Virus record (IMG/VR): IMGVR_UViG_3300020470_001313
Coordinates: 1-64,000 of that record
Origin: a virus
Length of the DNA: 64,000 bases
Strand: one strand, 5' to 3'
Shown: piece after piece, positions 31,674 to 40,029 of the stretch
How positions within the stretch are numbered: the first letter of the stretch is position 1
How the letters are laid out: each line of letters opens with the position of its first letter
Position numbers and translations under genes: made by a program
Notes under the pieces: generated by a model
Seen by the model: the letters and a program-made list of their open reading frames with translations, nothing else
What the model was told of the DNA's origin: nothing
Database searches by the model: none

Positions 31674-32177
31674 ATGAAAAGATTTCTTCCTTTCGTTATG
31701 CTTGCTGGACTAGGTGTTGTGGTAGCAAACCCTGTTAAAGCTGATATTACAACAAGATTTTCATCTAGTGTTCAACTAAGTGTTGGAGGTGCTTCAACTC
31801 AAGCTGAGAGGGTGGGATCGTCATTCTCAATTTCAGGTAGTGGAGTAAATACAACTGATGGAACCACGGCTGGCACGATTAGTGCTGGTACTATAACTTC
31901 AGGAGTATATGCTCCTGGGACGATTGCTGCCACCCAAGCTAGTAATGGCGCAGCATTTAGCTTTGCCCAGTCATATACTCAAGCCGATGCGGTCCCAACA
32001 AGTGCCGTTACTGTAGGTGCATCACAAAACTTTAGTGATACATACAGTGTTGCTGGTGGAACTGTTGGCGATCTTGCTGGTTCTGTCACTAGTTCTCATG
32101 GATTTAGTGGTGTAGAGGCTGGTGGAGCAAATACATCTGCGACTTCTCAGTTCGTAACTGAAGTCACAATCAGGTAA
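31674..32177 (+). CDS. Exported Ser/Thr/Gly-rich protein, 167 aa
   Basis: An N-terminal signal sequence (MKRFLPFVMLAGLGVVVANP, cleavage after VKA) leads to a low-complexity Ser/Gly/Thr/Ala-rich part. No domain is recognised. It is the first gene of a plus-strand operon under a late box, so it is probably made when virions assemble; a virion or envelope location is possible. Confidence 0.65.
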   Translation: MKRFLPFVMLAGLGVVVANPVKADITTRFSSSVQLSVGGASTQAERVGSSFSISGSGVNTTDGTTAGTISAGTITSGVYAPGTIAATQASNGAAFSFAQSYTQADAVPTSAVTVGASQNFSDTYSVAGGTVGDLAGSVTSSHGFSGVEAGGANTSATSQFVTEVTIR

Positions 32178-32181
32178 GACG

Positions 32182-32613
32182 ATGAGACGAGTTATAGCAT
32201 TACTATGGCTTAGTCTTTTGGGATCTGCTGCTAACGCAGTGCCAGTGGTCCCAAATTTTACCCAGGGCTCTATGACTAGTCATACAGAAACTACGTCTAA
32301 GGTAACTGAGACGATTAATAGCATGGATTATGCTACAGGCTGGCAGTATTCAGTTACTGGTACAGGCATTCAACACGATGGTTCCTCAATTACACCAGGA
32401 ACAACATCATCTACGAATACAATTGATGGGGTGACTTCAACATGGACAGGATTGGATTTAAACAACAAACCCAACTGGACACAAACAACACCAGGTGCAG
32501 CATTTCAGATGACGGAAACGTATCTCGGACCTGGGCTTCAAAATCAGACAATAATTCAAAGAGTGACCGAGGTAACAAGCGTCACCGACACAACAAGTAT
32601 CTTCTCGCAATAG
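32182..32613 (+). CDS. Exported Thr-rich protein, 143 aa
   Basis: Signal peptide MRRVIALLWLSLLGSAANA is followed by a Thr/Ser-rich beta-like region with repeated TETxSKVTET-type and VTEVTSV segments. It begins 4 nt after the previous stop. The last 172 nt are shared with the next gene in another frame. Function unknown. Confidence 0.6.
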   Translation: MRRVIALLWLSLLGSAANAVPVVPNFTQGSMTSHTETTSKVTETINSMDYATGWQYSVTGTGIQHDGSSITPGTTSSTNTIDGVTSTWTGLDLNNKPNWTQTTPGAAFQMTETYLGPGLQNQTIIQRVTEVTSVTDTTSIFSQ

Positions 32614-33443
32614 GGAGTTCCCTTGCTATAACAGGGTTCTTACCAGTTAATGTCTATGCTCAGACAGACGTTGGTGGTGTATCAGCAACCGCCAATCCTG
32701 TCGCTAATTCTTCTGGCTCAGTCACCAACCAGGCAATACAAGTTTTACAAGGTCCATACATAACTAATACTTATGGTGGTGGTATTCAATGCCAAGGACC
32801 TACCCTCAACATCACACCATACGTCACACGAACGATGTCATGGCAGGATCCGTTTGAGGCATACTATAATGATCCAGTCTACAACAACGTTGATGCTAAT
32901 GACGATGGTGTTCCTGATAATCCTGGAGAAGTTTTATATTACGTACCTACTAGAACTGGACAAAAGGATACTCACAACTGGTCAGTAGGTGTATCAGCAA
33001 CTATATCTCACCCATTAGATAAAAAATTACAAAACCAATGTAAGGAAGCTGTAGCAGTTCAAATAGATTTACAACGACAATTAACTGCTAATAAAAGATT
33101 AGACTTTGAGATCGCAAGACTTAAAAATTGTGGTGAACTCAAGAAAGCTGGAATAATGTTTCATCCAAAATCACCTTATGCAGGGGTATGTGCCGATGTT
33201 ATGTTGGTAAATCCACCTGGTGTAGTAGCACAACATACACATACTATAGACAAAGGTTCTTTAACTCCTAAAGCAAATGGAACTGCTGAAAATCTAGGAA
33301 CATTCTCTATTGGCAATCCTATTTCTTCTTCTTCCGAGTCAACTTCAAAGGAGGAAGACCTTTCTTCAAACGATACTGGTCTGCCAACACTTCAGATCGG
33401 GACGGTTTCGGAGGAGTCTTCCCAAGAATCGTCTGAACCTTAG
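32442..33443 (+). CDS. Exported or membrane-anchored virion-like protein, 333 aa, overlapping start
   Basis: The only ATG in frame gives a 52-residue basic, polar N-terminus before a signal-like segment (LLAIGSSLAITGFLPVNVYA-Q). That part lies inside the preceding gene in a different frame. The mature part has a Cys/Asn/Tyr-rich domain and an acidic Ser tail. A frameshift from the previous gene, or a start codon I cannot recognise, are alternatives. The 3' end overlaps the convergent gene by 125 nt. Confidence 0.55.
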   Translation: MDRIGFKQQTQLDTNNTRCSISDDGNVSRTWASKSDNNSKSDRGNKRHRHNKYLLAIGSSLAITGFLPVNVYAQTDVGGVSATANPVANSSGSVTNQAIQVLQGPYITNTYGGGIQCQGPTLNITPYVTRTMSWQDPFEAYYNDPVYNNVDANDDGVPDNPGEVLYYVPTRTGQKDTHNWSVGVSATISHPLDKKLQNQCKEAVAVQIDLQRQLTANKRLDFEIARLKNCGELKKAGIMFHPKSPYAGVCADVMLVNPPGVVAQHTHTIDKGSLTPKANGTAENLGTFSIGNPISSSSESTSKEEDLSSNDTGLPTLQIGTVSEESSQESSEP

Positions 33444-34167
33444 TTATCACCTTCTTCACAACAGGTTTCACAACCTTCAGGAGAAGATCAGCAAGAGGTT
33501 TTGCAAGAAGTGCTGAAGTTGTTGCAGCAACAGCAATTCCAGCCGTAGTTGTTACAACATTAGCACTCGGTAAATATTTTTCTACTACAGTTAATTCTTC
33601 ATAGAGAGTCACACAGATCTTTTCTGTAGGGTTATTAGGATCTACCTGTAACTCATAACCAGATACTGCTTCATTTCCACTCTGAGCCACGTCACCTATT
33701 CTAGGAGCATTAGGTGGTGGACAGGGTGGATCTTCTTTTGTATCTGTCTTAGGTATTGATGGTGCCTCTACTTCAGGTGCAGGAGGTACTTCCTGATTAG
33801 GTACTTTAGGAACTGGTGCTTCAGTAGTAATAGTCAACTGTTCAGGTTCATAGTCCATAGGACTGAATGAAGGAGTACCTGCATCGCAGTAAGTTCGTAC
33901 TCCTTTAGGATCATTATCTACTAGACTACCTGCCTTACCCTCATCTTCACTATGTGCTTCTACACATCCTGGCATATCAACTATAGGCTTTCCCAATACA
34001 GAAGTAACAGGTACTACTGGTGAGATTGCCTGTGGTGGATTCGTTAACCATATTCTAGGACCATCAATGTTGATGTCCCTTATCTGACTAACGCTAACAT
34101 TAATTTGTCTGATTCCTATTTGGGGTATTGACGCATCACGTACCCCAATCTGGGGTATCTCTGACAT
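33319..34167 (-). CDS. Pro-rich putative structural protein, 282 aa
   Basis: The N-terminus repeats SEIPQIGVRDASIPQIGIR. The centre is Pro/Glu-rich (PVPKVPNQEVPPAPEVEAPS) and the C-terminus combines a hydrophobic helix with a basic tail (LTRKKKK). The ATG at 34167 overlaps the upstream stop. Such proteins occur in cyanophage virions, but I cannot assign one. It is convergent with and overlaps the plus-strand operon. Confidence 0.55.
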   Translation of the reverse strand: MSEIPQIGVRDASIPQIGIRQINVSVSQIRDINIDGPRIWLTNPPQAISPVVPVTSVLGKPIVDMPGCVEAHSEDEGKAGSLVDNDPKGVRTYCDAGTPSFSPMDYEPEQLTITTEAPVPKVPNQEVPPAPEVEAPSIPKTDTKEDPPCPPPNAPRIGDVAQSGNEAVSGYELQVDPNNPTEKICVTLYEELTVVEKYLPSANVVTTTAGIAVAATTSALLAKPLADLLLKVVKPVVKKVITKVQTILGKTPPKPSRSEVLADQYRLKKGLPPLKLTRKKKK

Positions 34168-34427
34168 CAAAGGCTACCGATATTAGGATTAGGATCTGCC
34201 ATAGGAGCATCCATCATGACACCACCTGTAGCGGAGGGAACACTAGGAATTTCTGGGAGAGCAGTGTCCACCAATCCTGGCAATGCTCCAGTAACTGCTT
34301 CCATAACTTGAGATTTAACGCCATCAACGATGGATGCGCGATTAAGAAATAGAAATAGCCCACCGCCGACAACGGCAACAGATACAGCACCAGACGCAAG
34401 AGCAATGATGTTGACAATTTTCTGCAT
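34167..34427 (-). CDS. Small membrane protein, 86 aa
   Basis: One N-terminal transmembrane helix (IIALASGAVSVAVVGGGLFLF, about residues 7-28) precedes an extended Pro/Met-rich tail. It is coupled to the Pro-rich gene by a TGATG overlap, so the two may act together. Confidence 0.6.
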   Translation of the reverse strand: MQKIVNIIALASGAVSVAVVGGGLFLFLNRASIVDGVKSQVMEAVTGALPGLVDTALPEIPSVPSATGGVMMDAPMADPNPNIGSL

Positions 34428-34453
34428 GGTAATTTTTTAACTAATAATATATA

Positions 34454-34612
34454 TCATTTATTATCACGTGCTTCACGTAGCATATCATTGACAGTGCGAT
34501 TTGCCTTAGCCAATTTTTCAATCCAAATCATATCTTCTATCGGTAATTCCAGACCATTTCTAATGTAATAGCATAGAGTCTGTGCTCTTTTTCTATAGTC
34601 AGTACTTAACAT
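34454..34612 (-). CDS. Hypothetical small basic protein, 52 aa
   Basis: MLSTDYRKRAQTLCYYIRNG... is helical and charged, ending LREARDNK. It overlaps the end of purM by 7 nt. No domain recognised. Confidence 0.6.
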   Translation of the reverse strand: MLSTDYRKRAQTLCYYIRNGLELPIEDMIWIEKLAKANRTVNDMLREARDNK

Positions 34613-35604
34613 ACCTCACCTATAACCCACGACTTAACACCATTAGATTCCCAAATGATCTTACGAGCATCATACTCTACGTTTGGTGGAACAATAATAC
34701 AGAAACCTATACCCATGTTAAAGACTTTTCTCATCTCCTCATCAGGAAGTCTGTATGGTGTACCTGCTGGACCACTTCCAGCATTCTGTATCTTATCAAA
34801 TATAGGAGGTATATCCCATGAAGTATAATCTACATGAACATCAAGACCTTCTGGTAAACAACGTGGTAAATTACCTGGTATACCACCACCAGTTATATGT
34901 GCCATACCAACAATAGGAACTTCATCTAATAATTCATCTATCATACGATGATATATTCTTGTTGGTTCTATTAGTTCAGGAGTATCAGCAATTTTTATAT
35001 GTTGATGGAACAACATATTATTGATCATTGAATAACCATTACTATGGATGCCACTACTTGCTATACCAATAACCTTATCACCCTTTCTAATCAATTTCCC
35101 ATCAATAATCTCATTCTCTTCTACAATGCCTGTACAGAACCCTGCAAGGTCAAACTTACTATGACTATACATACGTGGCATTTCTGCTGTTTCTCCTCCT
35201 AGGAGGGCACAGGATGCCTCGTGACACCCATCACCTATACCAAATACAATCTGTTTGAGTACCTCCTCATCAATCTTACCAGTGGCAATATAATCTAAAA
35301 AATATAATGGTTTAGCACCTGATGTAATAACATCATTAACACACATTGCAACTAGATCTCTACCTACACAATAGTATGCTTCATCATTATTAAATGCAGC
35401 TGCTACATTTAATTTTGTACCTACTCCATCAGCACCTGATACTAGTACTGGTTTCTCATATCCTTCTGGGAGTCTCATCATCCCATTAAAACCACCAAAT
35501 CCACCCAATACTTCTGGAGTATGAGTGGACTTTACCTTTTCTGATATGAGATCTACAAATCGTTGACCTGCTTCTATGTCAACTCCGCATTCCTTGTAGT
35601 TCAT
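34606..35604 (-). CDS. purM: Phosphoribosylaminoimidazole (AIR) synthetase
   Basis: This 332-aa PurM carries LVSGADGVGTKLNVA (ATP/FGAM site), GRDLVAMCVNDV, LLGGETAEMP and AHITGGGIPGNLPR. It converts FGAM to AIR in purine synthesis, supporting nucleotide demand during infection. The length is typical. Confidence 0.96.
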   Translation of the reverse strand: MNYKECGVDIEAGQRFVDLISEKVKSTHTPEVLGGFGGFNGMMRLPEGYEKPVLVSGADGVGTKLNVAAAFNNDEAYYCVGRDLVAMCVNDVITSGAKPLYFLDYIATGKIDEEVLKQIVFGIGDGCHEASCALLGGETAEMPRMYSHSKFDLAGFCTGIVEENEIIDGKLIRKGDKVIGIASSGIHSNGYSMINNMLFHQHIKIADTPELIEPTRIYHRMIDELLDEVPIVGMAHITGGGIPGNLPRCLPEGLDVHVDYTSWDIPPIFDKIQNAGSGPAGTPYRLPDEEMRKVFNMGIGFCIIVPPNVEYDARKIIWESNGVKSWVIGEVC

Positions 35605-36280
35605 TTATTAAAGGTTTGTCAAACAATACTGTATCTATATAGTTGCTTGCCCATTCCTTGTTAAATAATTTTTCTAATATACCACGAGTCTTATCATTCT
35701 TTTTTTGTTGGTTGCAGTAATGAATTTGATCATCAAGCCTCAACATAGTATTAACCCAGTTTGAATCTGGTTTAGATTCTAATACAAGATTACGATATAC
35801 ATGAAGATAATGTAGTACGAGACAATAGAAATTAACCATCTCTATGTTCTTATTGATACGCATAAACTTACAATAAGGTGAGAAGATCTCATCACCCCAT
35901 AATGGTATTGGTCTTCTTTCACTGAATTTATATTCGTTACTAAGTTCTCTAATGTCTTCCCAGTTATCAAAACCTCTTACAGGAGACACATCAACAATAG
36001 CAGCAGTTACTGTCTTACCTGTAGAAACTATATCACATCCAAAGATAGGTAGATTGTAATGAGGATTTGGAAAGAACACTGAATGTAGTATCTTCAAACC
36101 ATTTAGATTTGCTAACTCAAGATGCATCTTTCTAAGTGGAGGACACTTACTCATCTTATTTGTTATGAGTAGATCATCCTTCTTTACTTCAGGAATAGGA
36201 CTGTCTAATGGTTCTACATCAGGGAAATCTTCTATAACATCTGTAATTAAAGATGCCAAGTCATCTACTAAGTCACGCAT
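35579..36280 (-). CDS. pcyA: Phycocyanobilin:ferredoxin oxidoreductase
   Basis: A 233-aa ferredoxin-dependent bilin reductase. CPPLRKMHLE, ILHSVFFPNP (catalytic His) and LPIFGCDIV (catalytic Asp) match PcyA. It reduces biliverdin to phycocyanobilin. The ATG at 36280 overlaps the pebS stop by 8 nt. Biliverdin would come from the phage ho1 gene. Confidence 0.9.
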   Translation of the reverse strand: MRDLVDDLASLITDVIEDFPDVEPLDSPIPEVKKDDLLITNKMSKCPPLRKMHLELANLNGLKILHSVFFPNPHYNLPIFGCDIVSTGKTVTAAIVDVSPVRGFDNWEDIRELSNEYKFSERRPIPLWGDEIFSPYCKFMRINKNIEMVNFYCLVLHYLHVYRNLVLESKPDSNWVNTMLRLDDQIHYCNQQKKNDKTRGILEKLFNKEWASNYIDTVLFDKPLINELQGMRS

Positions 36281-36902
36281 AACTAAAAAAGAATTCCTCA
36301 ATTAGTTTCTTAGACTCTTCCTTACCGAAAGCACTTCCTAGATATCCTGAGATAGGATCTAACCTTATCATATAAGAATCAAAGTCTTTATAACAACTAG
36401 TATCTTCACCAGTTGGTTTTGATTCTTCTATCATGTCTTTATAAAGTGACAGATAATATTTAAATGTTGGTAAGTACGTATCAACCATGTCTGCTTCACA
36501 GTATCTTACAAAGATATTGTCAGAGAAATGATTACCCTTCTCAAAGAAACGATAAGTCTCTGTTGTCTTTGGTAATGGAGGTACTTCTAATAAAAAATTT
36601 TCTACAGGATGCTGGAAGTCAAATACAATTATAACTTTCTTCTGACTGAATCCCATAAGATCCATACCAAAACAAGGAACATTATCTCCTGTCTTAGGAT
36701 AGATTATATTGTTATGAATATTAAGATATTTCTCATCCCAGATGTCAACATGTCTGGACTTAAGAAAATACTTACCAGAATATAAGTCAGCAGTTAACTT
36801 CGTGCCCTTCTTATTCTCCCAGTTAGCATGTTGTTTTTCAAATTTTAGATCAGGAAAGGTGTCAAATACTGCCTTTCTATAGTTCTTCCAAAGATCTTTC
36901 AT
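36273..36902 (-). CDS. pebS: Phycoerythrobilin synthase
   Basis: The 209-aa reductase matches P-SSM2 PebS closely as I remember it: IYPKTGDNVPCFGMDLM (first catalytic Asp), KKVIIVFDFQHP, and LDPISGY (second Asp). PebS makes phycoerythrobilin from biliverdin by itself in two steps. PcyX-type enzymes are similar, but both catalytic Asp residues argue for PebS. The ATG at 36902 overlaps the upstream stop (ATGA). Confidence 0.9.
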   Translation of the reverse strand: MKDLWKNYRKAVFDTFPDLKFEKQHANWENKKGTKLTADLYSGKYFLKSRHVDIWDEKYLNIHNNIIYPKTGDNVPCFGMDLMGFSQKKVIIVFDFQHPVENFLLEVPPLPKTTETYRFFEKGNHFSDNIFVRYCEADMVDTYLPTFKYYLSLYKDMIEESKPTGEDTSCYKDFDSYMIRLDPISGYLGSAFGKEESKKLIEEFFFSYA

Positions 36903-37093
36903 GCATGTATTGTACACGTAGAGGTAGGATCCCAACAATCAGGACAATCCATCTCTTGTTCATAACTATGTAGTTTGTGTATTACTTTGTCGTACTCTTC
37001 GGCGACGCTAGGGTCTTGATTGCCGATAGCACTCTTGTAGTATTCGCATGCACGTAGTATGCGATCAACCTCTTTTTCATGAAACTGCATCAT
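36899..37093 (-). CDS. Hypothetical protein, 64 aa
   Basis: A helical N-terminus (EVDRILRACEYYKSAIG) and a C-terminal CPDCWDPTSTC that could bind a metal. It is coupled to pebS by ATGA. Function unknown. Confidence 0.6.
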   Translation of the reverse strand: MMQFHEKEVDRILRACEYYKSAIGNQDPSVAEEYDKVIHKLHSYEQEMDCPDCWDPTSTCTIHA

Positions 37094-37301
37094 CGCGCTC
37101 GGTCTCTTGATTACCGTTGGTCTTATATTTTAGCAGTTTTCTAAGCAATGTCACCTCCTTAAGAAGTGATTTGTTTTCAACCTCTAACTTTTGGATCTCT
37201 TGTTCGTAAACAATAATCATATCTTTTAGATTTAGATTCTCATTCTCTAGTTCCCAGTCCATGTGCGTACTTACTACCCTTGCACCTAAAGGTAGAGTCA
37301 T
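37077..37301 (-). CDS. Coiled-coil protein, 74 aa
   Basis: After a short N-terminus, a long Leu/Glu/Lys heptad helix (LEVENKSLLKEVTLLRKLLK). The start at 37301 is used; an ATG at 37262 is possible. CTAAATATT stands directly before the ATG and may be a late box. Confidence 0.55.
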   Translation of the reverse strand: MTLPLGARVVSTHMDWELENENLNLKDMIIVYEQEIQKLEVENKSLLKEVTLLRKLLKYKTNGNQETERDDAVS

Positions 37302-37345
37302 TAATATTTAGGTCTGGTAGAACTATTTACCCACTTAAGAATCTC

Positions 37346-37441
37346 TTAATCCTTTGCTGGATGGTTCAGAATGTATAACCACACTACACCTAGCACTATA
37401 ATAGCGAACATTCTTATAGAGCTAGGTGAGGTATCAATCAC
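37346..37441 (-). CDS. Single-span micro-membrane protein, 31 aa, GTG start
   Basis: A GTG at 37441 overlaps the upstream stop (GTGA). The peptide contains MFAIIVLGVVWLYILNH, one helix. An internal ATG would give 21 aa. Function unknown. Confidence 0.45.
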   Translation of the reverse strand: MIDTSPSSIRMFAIIVLGVVWLYILNHPAKD

Positions 37442-37878
37442 AATGTGTAAGGTTTCTCATCCTTCTTGTTTGGATCAACAGCAATAATCTTTAATGGTGC
37501 TTGTTCTATCCTTAAAGTTTGAACAGGTCCACCATTACCACCACCATTAGGTCCACCATTACCATTACCTGCCATCTTCATAGTGCCATCACCTTTCTTA
37601 GAAGCAGTCTGAATTCCGAAGCTAGCTAAAACCCCAGTAAAAACTGAAGCTATGAAAGTCGGATCTATTTTTTGTTGAGGTACACCAGGAATCGCCACAT
37701 AATTAAGAGTCAATATTCCTCCTGACCACACCAAGACCCCAAGCCTAACCATGCTAGAAAGCAATGCTGCTTGCTCTTCTTGATCTGGAAGAATAGCATC
37801 CTTTATTTTACCAAAGGCACCCTTCTTTTTCTCTTCCTGTTCTTCCTCTTCTACAAGGACTTCTTCTTTATCTGCCAT
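37438..37878 (-). CDS. Membrane protein, 146 aa
   Basis: A Glu-rich N-terminus (EEVLVEEEEQEEKKKG), two hydrophobic helices (about 41-64 and 73-90), then a Gly/Asn-rich linker (GNGNGGPNGGGNGG) and a short C-terminal domain. No family recognised. It directly follows regA. Confidence 0.6.
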   Translation of the reverse strand: MADKEEVLVEEEEQEEKKKGAFGKIKDAILPDQEEQAALLSSMVRLGVLVWSGGILTLNYVAIPGVPQQKIDPTFIASVFTGVLASFGIQTASKKGDGTMKMAGNGNGGPNGGGNGGPVQTLRIEQAPLKIIAVDPNKKDEKPYTL

Positions 37879-38307
37879 TTAAGCCTCCGTGGTTGTTTTC
37901 TTTTTTCCAATGTTGTATTTGGACTCAAGATCCCAATCACCTTTTTCCTTGTAGGATATAATTTTAATCTGACTCAGTGGAGCAGTATCTAATATAGAAT
38001 CTTTCTTAGGAACATCAACTAAACCCCAATCGGATAGTAGTTGTACAATCCTGTTTCTCCTCTGTACATCATTTTGAGATAGATTTGTCCGTTTGCCATC
38101 TAAGGCAAACAACTCTTTGAAATGAACTATGTAATACTGTCCCTTCTTATGTAAGATGTGACAAGATTGATATAGTTTCTTTTCTTTTCTAGAAGCTACT
38201 CCAATACGTGTGAGAGTTTCACGTACCTTTAGAAAATCATCAGGTTCCCTAAGTGTAACCTCTATCATATCGTTTTTAGACCACGATATATCCTGTTCCT
38301 CGCTCAT
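37879..38307 (-). CDS. regA: Translational repressor RegA
   Basis: The 142-aa protein matches T4 RegA: FLKVRETLTRIGVASRKEK, LYQSCHILHKKGQYYIVHF and the helix RNRIVQLLSDWGLVDV. RegA binds start regions of early mRNAs and turns them down. As in T4 it sits beside gp62-gp44-gp45. A roughly 14-residue N-terminal extension precedes the conserved MIEVTL. Confidence 0.93.
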   Translation of the reverse strand: MSEEQDISWSKNDMIEVTLREPDDFLKVRETLTRIGVASRKEKKLYQSCHILHKKGQYYIVHFKELFALDGKRTNLSQNDVQRRNRIVQLLSDWGLVDVPKKDSILDTAPLSQIKIISYKEKGDWDLESKYNIGKKKTTTEA

Positions 38308-38684
38308 GTTAATCCTCCAGTATTCAGTTTTGATTTAATATAGTCAAGTTGTTGCGGGGACAATAGGGATATGGCTTGTCTTGCTTTTTCTATGGAGTAT
38401 CCATAGTATTTTTGAACAAGTTCAAGGTTCTCAACCGTGTCCTTTTTACCCCAAGGAGAGAAACGCTTCCTTGGTCTAACCGTATTTATATAAAAATCGT
38501 ACTGTAATTTAGATGGAAGATTTGTGCAACGATTCATCTCATTAGCATGCATCACAGTGTCTATGTGATGTGACATACACTTATTAATAATATAAGCAGG
38601 ATACCCCTTCTCATTGAGGGGATCCTGATCCATTAGGTTATCTTTAGTTGTATTAATACTATTAAGATAATCTTTAAGTTGCAT
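38304..38684 (-). CDS. 62: Clamp-loader small subunit gp62
   Basis: The 126-aa protein begins LKDYLNSINTTKDNLMD and contains YPAYIINKCMSHHIDTV and KRFSPWGKK, typical of T4-like gp62, though it is shorter than T4's. With gp44 it loads clamp gp45. Position next to regA supports the call. Confidence 0.88.
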   Translation of the reverse strand: MQLKDYLNSINTTKDNLMDQDPLNEKGYPAYIINKCMSHHIDTVMHANEMNRCTNLPSKLQYDFYINTVRPRKRFSPWGKKDTVENLELVQKYYGYSIEKARQAISLLSPQQLDYIKSKLNTGGLT

Positions 38685-38880
38685 TAGATTCCTGAATTGC
38701 CTCTTTAATAACAGTTTTAAGTTGTCTTAGTTTCTTTTTACCAAGACCTGCTCTTGTATCAATTTGTACCTTCAACCAGTATACAAATGCAAGAACAATA
38801 ATAAATTGAATGCCTTCACTCCAAGACATATTCCATGCTTCATTAAGATCTAATGAGGCAGCAGCTAATAGGTTAATCAT
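38674..38880 (-). CDS. Small membrane protein, 68 aa
   Basis: One transmembrane helix (about residues 22-38, EGIQFIIVLAFVYWLKV) and a basic helical tail. It overlaps gp62 by 11 nt. Function unknown. Confidence 0.6.
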   Translation of the reverse strand: MINLLAAASLDLNEAWNMSWSEGIQFIIVLAFVYWLKVQIDTRAGLGKKKLRQLKTVIKEAIQESNAT

Positions 38881-39019
38881 TTAATACAGCAGTGACACCA
38901 AGTATTCTGGCGTTAGGGTTTCTAGCAAGAGCGACTTCTCTTGCTTCATCGTAGTTGCGACAGATTACTTTCTCAGTAAAAACTGTTCCAGCAACATAGA
39001 GCTTGACTTCACATTTCAT
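38873..39019 (-). CDS. Hypothetical protein, 48 aa
   Basis: MKCEVKLYVAGTVFTEKVIC... is a small beta-alpha-beta-like protein with DEAREVALARNP as its helix. It overlaps the dam stop by 11 nt and the next start by 8 nt. Function unknown. Confidence 0.6.
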   Translation of the reverse strand: MKCEVKLYVAGTVFTEKVICRNYDEAREVALARNPNARILGVTAVLND

Positions 39020-39842
39020 AGTTCATTAGTACCAACTCTTTACGTTCGTTCTGATCTTTCATGTAGTCACCCACAGAACGCATGGTATAAGTGTGACTAA
39101 ATTCAGCAGCGACCCAGTACTTGAAGCGATCCCTCACGCACTGACTACTATTATAACTGATCATTTGCTTGCAACAGTAATTGTCACAAGATGATGCAAA
39201 AGCATCATGATCAAAGTACTTATGCATGTCACCCTTCTTACCATAGAGTTTGTCTCCAATCTCATATGGTGGATCTAGATAAACAAATGCTTCAGGAGTG
39301 TCATCCAATAAAGCACCAAAATGATAATTGGTTATCTGCCAATTCTGAATCAGTTCACTATAACTAGGGAGTTTTTCAATCCCTCGCATTGAGAAGTTGG
39401 ATTCACTTGCTTGTTTGGAGAATGAGGATGACTCAGTAAGACCACTAAAAGAACACTTGTTAACGATGTAAAAAGCCACGGCTCTGTCTTTGTCACTTTC
39501 ATTTCTGTTATTGATTATATCTTTCTGAGATCTAAACAATTTACCAGCAGAAAGTGGTTCATTATTCTCTTGCTTGAAAGTCTTTAGTTGTTCATACAAA
39601 TAATTACCTTCATCTCTGAGAATAGACCAGAAATTATACAAGGGTTCATACAGATCATTAACCCATATTTTAAGTTTAGGGTAAGTCTTAGTAATGTGGA
39701 TTGCCATAGACCCACCACCTAAGAATGGTTCACGATAGATCGTATACTTAGATAGATCAGGAATCCATTGTGCTAGCTTAGGCACTGCACGAGACTTACC
39801 ACCAGGATAACGAAGTGGTGTTTTTAAACCTTTAAGACTCAT
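39009..39842 (-). CDS. dam: DNA adenine methyltransferase (Dam family)
   Basis: The 277-aa D12-class N6-adenine methylase has LRYPGGKSRAV and PFLGGGSMAI (SAM binding) and the catalytic DPPY in VYLDPPYEIG. It probably methylates GATC-type sites to protect phage DNA or mark it. No restriction partner is visible nearby. Confidence 0.92.
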   Translation of the reverse strand: MSLKGLKTPLRYPGGKSRAVPKLAQWIPDLSKYTIYREPFLGGGSMAIHITKTYPKLKIWVNDLYEPLYNFWSILRDEGNYLYEQLKTFKQENNEPLSAGKLFRSQKDIINNRNESDKDRAVAFYIVNKCSFSGLTESSSFSKQASESNFSMRGIEKLPSYSELIQNWQITNYHFGALLDDTPEAFVYLDPPYEIGDKLYGKKGDMHKYFDHDAFASSCDNYCCKQMISYNSSQCVRDRFKYWVAAEFSHTYTMRSVGDYMKDQNERKELVLMNYEM

Positions 39843-40029
39843 CTCGGTAAGCTTCCTCTGCTTTTTCTAAGAATGGTGCAACTGTTATTAGATTCTCTAT
39901 GTTAGATAACATATCAGCAATGTGCTTACTGATGTATGGTTTCTCAGTTCTTGCTGCAAATGCTAATGCATTTCTGAGATCTTCTTGTGCTGCTTGTAGA
40001 GAATCTTCTACTTGCTTTGATAAACTCAT
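39832..40029 (-). CDS. Hypothetical helical protein, 65 aa
   Basis: MSLSKQVEDSLQAAQEDLRN... is an all-helical acidic protein coupled between gp44 (ATGA) and dam (11-nt overlap). No family recognised. Confidence 0.6.
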   Translation of the reverse strand: MSLSKQVEDSLQAAQEDLRNALAFAARTEKPYISKHIADMLSNIENLITVAPFLEKAEEAYRDES

